Source of the DNA: Discostella pseudostelligera
Lineage: Eukaryota > Bacillariophyta > Thalassiosirophyceae > Thalassiosirales > Thalassiosiraceae
Reading direction: 5' to 3'
Assembly: GCA_036940085.1 (NCBI GenBank)
Contig: JALLBK010000064.1
Coordinates: 1-45,643 of the forward strand
Length of the DNA stretch: 45,643 nucleotides
This document shows, one piece after another, positions 1 to 8,709 of this stretch (positions are counted from its first letter, which is position 1; each line of letters begins with the position of its first letter). The notes under the pieces are model-generated. The model was not told the DNA's origin. It was given only the letters and a program-made list of their open reading frames with translations, and did no database searches. The position numbers and the translations under genes are program-made.

Positions 1-1
1 T

Positions 2-934
2 TCGGATAGTGGTCAGCAAGGAGCATCAGGGGAAGATATTGTGGATGGCTCCTCAACTGCATCTGAGGAGGGACAAACGACTGACATTGTCGATGGATCG
101 GAACAGCAATCGGATGTAGTTGATGGCATGGGTGGACAATCTGATGAAGTCGATGGATCGGAGGGACAACAAACAGCGGATACGATTGGCGGCTCATCCT
201 CGGGGCAAGTTGTTGGTAGCGAGAGTGGTTCCAATGGAGGACAGATGGATGAAGCAAGTGACGTTTCAGACGAACCAACCGATGAGGTCGATGATGGTTC
301 ATCGTCATCATCCAATGAGCAACAAATTGACAAGGCCGTCACCGATGCCAATGAGAATAGTAGCTCAACAGTCCAAAGTTCCAAACTATCCGCGGCCGGT
401 GCCACGGTAATGGCATTGGGACTTGTCGCACTCGTTACATTGGCGCTACTATTTATGATTGTTGCCAAGCGACGACGATCCGAATCCTACAATGAATTTG
501 ACGATGATGACGAACAGGATTTGCATGACAAACGAACAGATGTCGATGCAGCCTCCTTGGCATCCTCACCAAATGCTACCAAACGAGCATATGTCGTCGG
601 TGATGAGGGAAGTATCTACACCAGTGCTACCCATGATACTCGATATCTCCATAACTCGTACGAATCCGGTAATGACAATGATAATCACTTGCAAGTGAAT
701 GTTCATCACTGCACATCAGCGTTGTGTCCAATATGCACTGGACAAGGTCCGACGTTTGTAAATGCAATGGATAGTGAATCCATAACAGGAGGAGTAGGTA
801 GAGTGTTGGAACCACGACAAGACAGAAGTTTTGAATATGAAGTAGGCGAGGAGGTATCGACACCGTCATTTCGCAATCCTGCCGCGGAGATGTTGGAGAG
901 GCCGTACATTGTGGATGATACGGTTGCCTTTTAG
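2..934 (+). CDS. Single-pass membrane protein, 5' end outside window
   Basis: The frame is open to the left edge, so the N-terminus is missing; 310 residues are visible and the stop is TAG at 932-934. The outer part (about the first 130 residues) is very rich in Asp, Ser, Gly and Gln, with a loose repeat around DxVDGSEGQ. One hydrophobic helix follows (about residues 135-157, VMALGLVALVTLALLFMIVA), then a KRRR stop-transfer patch and a tail of about 150 residues. The order of acidic ectodomain, helix, basic patch and tail implies a type I membrane protein. The tail carries a Cys cluster, HHCTSALCPIC (C-x4-C-x2-C), near 708-738. I do not recognise the family. Its 3' end converges on the transporter gene on the other strand, 158 bp away. 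Function unknown; a surface or cell-wall-associated role is only a guess. Confidence 0.75.
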   Translation, partial: SDSGQQGASGEDIVDGSSTASEEGQTTDIVDGSEQQSDVVDGMGGQSDEVDGSEGQQTADTIGGSSSGQVVGSESGSNGGQMDEASDVSDEPTDEVDDGSSSSSNEQQIDKAVTDANENSSSTVQSSKLSAAGATVMALGLVALVTLALLFMIVAKRRRSESYNEFDDDDEQDLHDKRTDVDAASLASSPNATKRAYVVGDEGSIYTSATHDTRYLHNSYESGNDNDNHLQVNVHHCTSALCPICTGQGPTFVNAMDSESITGGVGRVLEPRQDRSFEYEVGEEVSTPSFRNPAAEMLERPYIVDDTVAF

Positions 935-1092
935 AAGGTGGGGGTGCGTGATGTGTTGGGGCCGTCGGCATTGTTTGCCACACATCCTGTCCAAATGAAC
1001 TAAGGTGCATCCACTAGTTTTGCACTTGAATACATACACATTTGATGACTAAATATAAATACATTCTACATTATGTTACGAAAGTATTGATT

Positions 1093-3611
1093 TCATGATT
1101 CTATCTCCACACAGCTAGTACGTTCCCTATCTTCTGCCGTTGAAGATTCCAGATCGATGGGATGGTACGTCACCACTGACATTCGTTTTACCAACCGTGA
1201 TTGCAGTTCTGCGGGTGTAGTACCCTGAGTCTCTGGCAACCAAATCCAAGCGAATATAAATGTCAGAAGCAAGACGAATGCAAATGGCCCAAAGCTGTTG
1301 GCCCCAAGAGTCTTCATCATAAGTGGGAAGAATAGTCCGACGAAGAAATTGCTGGACCAACTAAGCTGCATGCATACACTCATTGCGGTTGTTACATATT
1401 TTGCATCAAACATTTCAGTGACGATGAGATTCTAGAGAGAGAGAGAGAGAGAGAGAAGAGAGCGAAAAGTCGGTTAAAAGACCATGATCCGAACCCTGAA
1501 CAAACAAAAGCATAGTAGGTAGTGCTCACTGGTATTGGACCGATACCAATTCCATAAAATACAACACACATTGCCACGGCGATCAAAGGCATCATCTTTC
1601 CTAAGTATCCTCGCATAGAAATGATGAGAAGAACACATGAAAAGCACATTCCTCCTGATGAAACCATGATTAACGTTCGGCGTCCATATCGATTAAGGAG
1701 ATTGAGCGCAAGATATGTTGCCAGCACGTTAATGGCACCCAAGATAGTGGTGCCGACAAGTGGGTTGTCGATCACCCCTTGAAAGAATAGGCTTGAATAG
1801 AAAAACACTGCGAGGAGCAATAGTTAATAAATGCATCATTCATATGTATAGTCTACGAAGAATGCACTCACCTGCAGAGATTCTATGTTTTGATTACGAC
1901 CGATAGAGAGCGCGCAAATTTCATTAGAAACAGAGAGAAAACCATAGATGCGATTGCAACCGAACAAATACACGTACCCGCTCATCATCTTTGAAACTTG
2001 CAATAAGAGAGATGAAACCAACTGCAGCCGAACACTTCTGTCCGCGAACAACTCAGCAGTGGCTTCCTTCCGATCCCCCGGCTTGCCACCACCACCAGAC
2101 CCCAAAGACTGAGACTTCAATGCGCCTAGGAAGTGATCCACTTCTGTCTCAACCTCATCTTCGTATCGAAATCCCCGAAGCTTCTGGAGAATACATCGAG
2201 CCTCTTCCGAATCTTTATCCCTACTCAACAACCAACGAGGACTCTCGTACAGAAATGATTCAAGAAGCAATGGGATCATTCCACAAAACGCCGTCAAGAA
2301 GACCATGAGTCGCCATTGATCCTTATTTGCAAAGAAGAAGCTAATGATATCAGAGAATAAAATTCCGAACACCATTGTGAATTGAGTCATCGTGCCAATA
2401 TATCCCCGGAGGTTGGGTGGCGCCAATTCACCAAGGTAGATAGGAACCAATACGGTTGTGGCACCGCATGCTACACCAATGATTGCACGAGCCACGACAA
2501 TCATGCTCATTGACAGTGAACATGTTTGGATCCATCCACCAACCACATATGGCCATGCCGTTAAAAGCAAGGCCTTCTTCCGACCGTAGGTATCCGCCCA
2601 CTTTCCAGCAAGTCCAGCACCAATAAGTCCACCGATGCACCATACCGATACTGCAAAACTCCATGTTTCCATGCTGTGTCCAGGGAAAACGTACGCCTCG
2701 CTCGTGTTCATGACTCCAACATTGTACCCAACTGCAAAATTGATTGGGGTTTGGAACATTTATCAGCAAATTGTAGGATATAACAGCCCGAGGAGATAGG
2801 GACCAACTTACAGTTAAATGTGAACATGGACGCAATCATCACAGCAGCCACCAGTGGCACAGTGAGATACAACTCGTCCGTGCCCTCAATTTCATCCATC
2901 AGAATAACACTCATTCGACGCACTCGTTCCTCCTTATCATTTGGATCCATTCCATTCTCTGATGTAGGCAGCATGCTTACATTATCCGATTCTTGACTCT
3001 CCAACAATGCAGCAGCGTTTGAAAAGGCCATGGAAAGTGATCGTTCCTTCTTTTGTAGACCAAGCACTGCCACGAAGGGAAGTTCGGCGTAGAGTTCGTG
3101 TCGGCCCATTTCGACGACGGGTGCCGTGAATTGATTGAGTCGAATAACTATTATAAAAACAATGATGACGATATTAACTGTGGGTCAGTGTCGCGAGCAA
3201 CCAATAACACATATTCTCTGATGTCGGGTACCCACCTGTTTTCGCCGAACGCTTGAACAAACTATGCGCCGTTGCCCTCCGTCTATGCGTCGGAGTACTT
3301 CTATCAATGACACCACTAGCAGCAGTACCACCAGCCCAACTCACGATGGTATTCCTCCGCTGGTTACTAGGAGTGACAAATCGGAAATCATGTGTGTTCG
3401 TTCTACTGATTGGGCTTCTTTCCTCCACAACAACTCCGTCGTCGGTGGGCTCAATGTCGAATCGTATCGAGCGTCGTGTGTTGGTGGTGGCATTGGTGGT
3501 CGTGGTCGTAGAGGCATTGTCATTGTTGGCTTGTTGGTTACGCTCTCTACCGAGCAGTAACGAAGTTCGCTCGTCGCTCATGGCCGCTATACTGGTTGAG
3601 TACCTAGTCAT
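1093..3611 (-). CDS. MFS sugar-transporter-like protein, six exons including an 11-nt microexon
   Basis: Exons by phase: 3611-3236, 3147-2812, 2731-1978, 1882-1872, 1807-1530 and 1431-1093, giving about 697 aa. All introns are GT-AG, 64-98 nt. Family marks in order: FGYNVGVMN in helix 1, ADTYGRKKALL after helix 2, YESPRWLL after helix 6, SGISAVFFYSS in helix 7 (made only through the microexon), NRYGRRTL after helix 8, GPIPN in helix 10 and PETQGTTPAEL after helix 12. These define the sugar porter family (GLUT-like), with 12 helices. An extra N-terminal region of about 220 residues precedes helix 1; near its start it holds an acidic dileucine motif (DERTSLL), a known vacuole/lysosome sorting signal. 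ATG at 3611 is used; ATG at 3581 is equally possible. Two in-frame acceptors (exon 2 starting at 3147 or 3177) differ by 10 residues. The substrate is unclear because the helix-7 QQ pair is replaced. Confidence 0.88.
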
Positions 3612-3689
3612 CCGCCGTCGCCGTCGGTTATGGTCATGGTCCTATTTATTTTTTGATGATGAAGCCGACCGACACTCCAACAAACAGCC

Positions 3690-3783
3690 TGGAAAGATCG
3701 TCACCAAAATTTGTACTATTGGCGAAAAAAACAGCGGGAAGGAGAGTCCTTTGGAAAGATTCGCTATCAAAATTTGTACTATT
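3690..3783. repeat. Imperfect 31-bp direct repeat, two copies
   Basis: Copy 1 spans 3690-3720 and copy 2 spans 3752-3783. Both begin TGGAAAGAT and both end CAAAATTTGTACTATT. The middle differs by an indel and a few substitutions. The copies start 62 bp apart. Confidence 0.75.
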
Positions 3784-3828
3784 CCTCTGTAGAACAGAAG
3801 ATACGGAAACAAAGAAAGAACGGCAAAA

Positions 3829-3872
3829 TGGCGGGAAATAATGGCGGGAAAGTGCGAAAATAAGGCGGGAAG
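3829..3872 (-). promoter_or_regulatory. Three E2F-like boxes (TTCCCGCC on minus strand)
   Basis: GGCGGGAA occurs three times within 44 bp; read on the minus strand it is TTCCCGCC, matching the E2F/DP core TTTSSCGC. A further GCGGGAA lies near 3734. Function is inferred only from the motif. Confidence 0.4.
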
Positions 3873-4132
3873 GTGTCTGAGAGAACGAGAAGCCGAAAAA
3901 GATCCAAAAGATCAAAATCCATCACCATCACCATCAACATCACCATCAACATCAACCTTGCTACCATATCTCTTGGCTCTTGCTATGCATCAACTTCAAC
4001 AAAACCGACCCGATCGAAGCAACCTCCACCTCCACCTCTCGCAATACTACCTACCCTATTCCAAATCCGACACTACAATAAGGTGACTCTCGGGAGGAAG
4101 ATAAAGTCGTAGGCGCATCATCGAATCAAGTC

Positions 4133-5891
4133 ATGAGCGAAGAGACGAATGTATGTACTTCATCGTCGCCGGTTAGGTTAGGTAGGGTCGATCGTCGATC
4201 GTCGATCGATCAAGACATGCCGATGCCGATGCCGATACCTTTGCGATGTCTCGATAATATTATGCCCACAAGCTCGTTTTTATCTCACACATCACTTCTA
4301 TGCTCATAAACACTGCTTCTTGTGCCATCATTAGAAGCCACAAGGATTCGACACAATCGCTCTCCACGGGGGATACGATCCCGATCCATCCGTCGTCCTT
4401 GGCTTAGGACAGGGTGCACCTCGCGGTATACCCGTCTATCGAACAACGCCCTACATCTTTAAGAACACCGAACATGCCGCAAATTTGTTCAAGTTGAAGG
4501 AGTTGGGAAATATCTATAGTCGATTGGTGAGTATACATAGTGATTCAGTTGATCATCTTGTTGCATCGTATGGGTACTCATCTCTCTCGTTCTCGCTCTC
4601 TAGATGAACCCTACAAATCATGTCCTTGAGTCGCGATATGCCCAACTCGAGGGAGGTCATCCTCTTTCTGGACTCTCCGTTGCCAGTGGAACTACTGGTA
4701 CGTGACATGTATCTTTTGCGATGCATGACTTTACATCGTTGCTCCACTTACTAAACGAATGTTGATATCGATCAAATAGCCATCTTCTACAGTATCATCA
4801 ACATCGCCTCTCACGGAGACAACATTGTGTCCTCTCGGGCACTCTACGGCGGTACATTCACCATGTTTAACGACTTACTACCCAAGTTTGGCATTACAGT
4901 TCGCTTCGTGGATGCCGAAGATCCTACCAATTTTGCACGTGCCATGGATGATAACACACGAGCTTTCTTCTGTGAAAGTGTATCGAACCCGTCATTGGAG
5001 ATTTGTGACTTGGAGGCGATAAGTAGTTCGGCGCATGAATATGGCTTGCCGGTAATTGTAGACTCTACATTTTCGACGGTACGTTGAATGGCATTGATGT
5101 CGAATCATATCCCTGTTCAATAACTTCTTCTAACCAAGACTTTTTTGCAGCCCTACCTTTGCAAACCATTCGAGTATGGATGTGACATTGTCGTTTCTTC
5201 ATTGACCAAATGGGTTGGCGGACACGGAGCATGTCTTGGTGGAATTATTGTTGATAAAGGTGGATTTCCTTGGGGTGCGGGCAAGCATCCAATATACGAC
5301 GAGCCGGACACATCCTACTCGGGTATGCGTTGGGGACATGATTTACCAGAAACGTTGGCACCATTGTCGTTCATTCTCAGGGCTCGTACGGTCCCTTTGC
5401 GGAATTTGGGCGCATGTCTCTCTCCGGACAATGCATGGATAATCATTCAGGGGATTGAAACTCTCTCGTTGCGCATGGAACGACATTGTGAGAATTCAAT
5501 GAAGGTGGCATTGCATATGAAGGATCACCCCAATGTTGCATGGGTACGCTATCCGGGCCTACCTGACGATCCTCAGTACGAAAAGGCGCAAAAGTATCTG
5601 AAGGGGACTGGAGGACCAATGGTCGTGTTTGGAATTAAATCCACCGATGGAAAAGTAGCAGGTCAAAAATTCATTGATTCGCTTATGCTGTTCAGTCATG
5701 TGGCCAATGTCGGAGATTGTCGTAGCCTTGCCATTCATCCTGCAAGTACGACGCACTCTCAAATGTCGGAGGAGCAGTTGGTTGGTGCAGGATGTCCAGC
5801 GGATATGATTCGTCTGAGCGTCGGTATTGAGGACATAAAAGATATCTTGGAAGATCTGGACCAAGCAATTGCTGTTGCAGTTGGGGCCTGA
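4133..5891 (+). CDS. O-acetylhomoserine sulfhydrylase (PLP enzyme), five exons
   Basis: Exons 4133-4150, 4335-4526, 4604-4697, 4780-5078 and 5151-5891 give 447 aa, the normal size for the family. The enzyme converts O-acetyl-L-homoserine and sulfide to homocysteine and acetate on the way to methionine, using pyridoxal phosphate. The evidence is the N-terminal [10 protein letters not shown] start, [26 protein letters not shown], the [11 protein letters not shown] segment with the PLP lysine near residue 221, and the [10 protein letters not shown] insert typical of this branch of the Cys/Met metabolism family. The first exon codes for only six residues (MSEETN) before a GTATGT donor; no later ATG would retain ALHGGY. 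No clear organelle presequence is visible, so it is probably cytosolic. Intron 1 (184 nt) contains short GATCGTC and GCCGAT repeats. A cystathionine gamma-synthase is the main alternative and is less likely. Confidence 0.9.
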
Positions 5892-6223
5892 TCAGTGACG
5901 AAAGCACGGTATGTATTTCGGTTCATAGAAGTGTAAAGGAAACTCTTCACCTTGAACATGATTTTTAAGAGCCTTAGAGTCAATTCCAGTAAAGCATAAC
6001 TCTGTACTTAATGCACCATATAACTGATCGATTATTCGTTGTATCTCGGACATCGGCCTCATCTGCTACGTGGAAGACCCTGCCACGTGGAATATGTGCG
6101 TCTGCCGCACTTTGACTCAAACTCTGCCACGTGGAATACAGGTTAATTTCCACCACCACCATCACCATCACCATCGTAGTCCGCAGTAGCGTAGCAATCG
6201 CAATGCAGTAGATAATTGATAGC
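5892..6223. promoter_or_regulatory. Intergenic region with G-box cluster
   Basis: This 332-bp spacer lies between two plus-strand genes. Its main content is the G-box-like cluster at 6064-6138, followed by a CACCAT microsatellite near 6152-6174. No gene seen. Confidence 0.45.
6064..6138 (+). promoter_or_regulatory. Three G-box-like elements (CACGTGGAA)
   Basis: CTGCCACGTGGAAT occurs twice (CACGTG cores at 6084-6089 and 6128-6133), with a related CTACGTGGAA at 6066. CACGTG is the core bound by many bZIP and bHLH factors. The cluster ends about 85 bp before the lipase start codon, where regulatory sites are expected. Confidence 0.45.
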
Positions 6224-8593
6224 ATGTCATACCACCAATCTCCTCCCTTCCCACCTTCCGAGGTCGAGCAACACCAGCAGCCAGTGGTCACAGCGACGTC
6301 GGCGTCGGGTCAAGCAGCAGTTTGGAACGGTCAACGATGCTGGGTCCCTACCTCCACCGACGCAACCAACACCAATGCAGCAGCCGCTGTCAGTGCTCCT
6401 CGAACAGAATCTTCTGCACCAGTACCACCGCCAACAATCAAACACAACAAAACTCATGCTCAACTGGTTCAACATTATACTGAATATTATGAGCATTGGA
6501 CTGATCTATCATCTGCTGCCTCGTTGCTCAAATCTACCACTTCCATGAACATGAATGCATATGTTCAAGAGGAGGCTGATCATCGAAAACTGTGGGCAGA
6601 CTCGTATGCAGCTAAAAGTGCTGCATTGGCACATTATCATTTATTACTTAGTCAAGGGTGTGACCCTATTGCTTTTGGGGGTATTTCGACAAGACCTGAA
6701 AGTCCACCTATGCCACCTCAAATGGAAGTTGAGATTGAGAGGATGGAAACAAATGAAACCACGGACGGCAGTTGTCATCATTCAAAATATGATGACATTG
6801 TGATGGCAGACGGTGATGCTACCACACATGATAATAGGAAGCGCAAGGAGATAGTGGAACATTCTAATGGCGAGTCACTGTCGAATGCAACAATGTCAAA
6901 GAGGACGAAGACGGAGGAAATGGACTTGGCTCCTCATCATTCTGCTACAGCTACTGCCACTGCCACTTCTACGTCGTCTTCTACTGATACTCTACCGACA
7001 AGGGAAAGAGGAATATCCACCCAAGCTTCAGAATTACAAAATAACATCCACAAAACATCATTATCACAATCATCGTCCATAAGGAGGGGATTGAACCTAT
7101 CATCGGTAACTACTTCTGGGCAGAAGACGCAGGAGTATGTCGAGGCGGAGACGAGGACTGTCACGGATCACGCTCGTCGTCATCAAAGTGATGACTCTTT
7201 GAGTTTAACAAAGAATATCGGAAGTGGCGGTGAGAATGGAAGTAATACCATACACCAGATGCGCAACCCCGACGTCGACGCGACAAGAAAGCAATTGCAT
7301 CAAGAAGGAGAGGATGCACAAAATGCAGTTGTTACCACCAAACGTTGGACTACAACCTTGGCTATTTTTCCGCTTCTTGTCGTTTCCATGATCATGTTGG
7401 CCATCAAGGTATTTCCTTCCACTGCAGATCTCCCTCCACTTCTCCTCTCTTTGGCCGTTATCACCATCCACTTGCCAATATTTGGAATACTTATATTACC
7501 ATTCATGACGACGACGACGACAGCAGCAGCAGCAGCAGCAGCAGCAACAGCAACACCAAACCCAATCAATACACCAACGTTGCGAGAGTTTTTATCCCAT
7601 CCTGACGGATTCCACATGAGTTTTGCACCGGCTTTCTTTGGATTTTTTGCTTACTTTGGTTCCTTAGCCGCACTGGAGGAGGAGACGAATGGTCGTATTG
7701 TGCCGACATTATCATCCGCATCCTCATCTTCTACCACAGCTACTACTACCACCGAGACCACCACCGCATCATCATGCTGCGGACTCAAATCGGTATCTGG
7801 CGCGTCGGCGGGAGCTATGGCAGCGGTCATGCTTGCGGCGGGGATACAACCTCGACTTGCTGCGAAATTTGCATCAACATTTACATGGAAGATGATTGCC
7901 GATCCTCCAGGATGGGGTGGCTATGTTCGGGGAAATAACTTTGAGGAAGTCATGAGAAAATTTATCATGGAGGCTGGGACAAGGAATAAAACCGCAAAGA
8001 CAGGAGACAGTAACAATGGTGTGAACGCCGCGGCTGAAGCGATGCAATTAGAGGAGGCCCTCATACCCGTGGCCGTGAGTGCTTTTGATGTACTACGTAT
8101 GAAAGGTATGAACATGACGAGAGGGTGTATGGCCAAGGCGGCAAGATGCAGTGCAGGATTTCCTGGCCTATTTCAACCAGTGGCATGGAGAGGAGAACGA
8201 CAAACGGACAACAAAGCATCGTTGCTTCCAGATTCACTTTTAATCGATGGTGGAATCACAGATAATCTTGGGCTCAACGGATTATGCACCTATGACGATA
8301 CGACATCAACAGAGAAGACGGCGAAACGCGTCATCAACATGATGGTGGGCGACTTTGGATTTCGAGGACCAAGAGGTCTCAAGACTCTACCCCCTGGAGT
8401 GAATGCCGAATGCTTGGTATCGATAGCAATTATTGGAACACCCCTGTGTGGGCCGTGGGCGATGGAGAATGGACCACGAGCGGTAGAATCGGCAAGGAAG
8501 GCCATGGCCGCTATCTTGGATTTGCCCATGGAGAGGGGAACTTGTGACAATCATTATGTCATACGAGTCGATGCGTCCAAGTGGCTCGAATGA
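6224..8593 (+). CDS. Patatin-like phospholipase with long N-terminal region
   Basis: A single exon of 789 aa. Residues 1-370 are low complexity (Ser/Thr/His/Glu-rich, with Ala and Ser/Thr microsatellite tracts). Two hydrophobic segments follow at about 375-400 and 405-428, suggesting membrane attachment. The patatin domain begins near residue 452. It shows the nucleophile motif GASAG (Ser528) and the catalytic-dyad motif DGG (Asp675, in LLIDGGITDN). Patatin enzymes hydrolyse acyl esters of membrane lipids or stored triacylglycerol with this Ser-Asp dyad. The glycine-rich oxyanion loop is unusual: where GGGxxG is expected the protein reads FAPAFFGFFAYFG. The ATG at 6224 is the first in frame. 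It lies 332 bp downstream of the sulfhydrylase gene and behind a G-box cluster. Lipid substrate unknown. Confidence 0.82.
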   Translation: MSYHQSPPFPPSEVEQHQQPVVTATSASGQAAVWNGQRCWVPTSTDATNTNAAAAVSAPRTESSAPVPPPTIKHNKTHAQLVQHYTEYYEHWTDLSSAASLLKSTTSMNMNAYVQEEADHRKLWADSYAAKSAALAHYHLLLSQGCDPIAFGGISTRPESPPMPPQMEVEIERMETNETTDGSCHHSKYDDIVMADGDATTHDNRKRKEIVEHSNGESLSNATMSKRTKTEEMDLAPHHSATATATATSTSSSTDTLPTRERGISTQASELQNNIHKTSLSQSSSIRRGLNLSSVTTSGQKTQEYVEAETRTVTDHARRHQSDDSLSLTKNIGSGGENGSNTIHQMRNPDVDATRKQLHQEGEDAQNAVVTTKRWTTTLAIFPLLVVSMIMLAIKVFPSTADLPPLLLSLAVITIHLPIFGILILPFMTTTTTAAAAAAAATATPNPINTPTLREFLSHPDGFHMSFAPAFFGFFAYFGSLAALEEETNGRIVPTLSSASSSSTTATTTTETTTASSCCGLKSVSGASAGAMAAVMLAAGIQPRLAAKFASTFTWKMIADPPGWGGYVRGNNFEEVMRKFIMEAGTRNKTAKTGDSNNGVNAAAEAMQLEEALIPVAVSAFDVLRMKGMNMTRGCMAKAARCSAGFPGLFQPVAWRGERQTDNKASLLPDSLLIDGGITDNLGLNGLCTYDDTTSTEKTAKRVINMMVGDFGFRGPRGLKTLPPGVNAECLVSIAIIGTPLCGPWAMENGPRAVESARKAMAAILDLPMERGTCDNHYVIRVDASKWLE

Positions 8594-8706
8594 GCAGAGA
8601 ATCAGTAATAGAACACGATGCCTCTAACGAGTTACATACTTTTCTCCCTGTCTATGATTAGACTGCAACTTCGTTACCTTCCACTTTTATCTGTTGCCTT
8701 CACTCA

Positions 8707-8707
8707 N
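8707..8707. other. Ambiguous base N
   Basis: The sequence reads N here, three bases beyond the stop of the coiled-coil gene, so no coding call depends on it. It indicates draft-quality sequence or an unresolved allelic difference. Confidence 0.99.
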
Positions 8708-8709
8708 CT

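Larger units (their letters stand above)
3612..4132. promoter_or_regulatory. Bidirectional promoter region between MFS and OAH sulfhydrylase genes
   Basis: This 521-bp region separates two divergent genes. It holds an imperfect 31-bp direct repeat (3690-3720 and 3752-3783), three GGCGGGAA boxes (3830-3872), and a short CATCAC/CATCAA microsatellite near 3920-3955. I see no convincing gene in it. Confidence 0.5.

Noticed and set aside
4604..4697. Possible frameshift in exon 3 of the OAH sulfhydrylase
   Set aside because: On rereading, the bases at 4678-4690 keep the frame (SVASGTT); no extra base is present.
7520..7550. CAG/GAC triplet run as an unstable repeat of interest
   Set aside because: It codes a short Thr/Ala run in a disordered part of the lipase; such microsatellites occur throughout this window.
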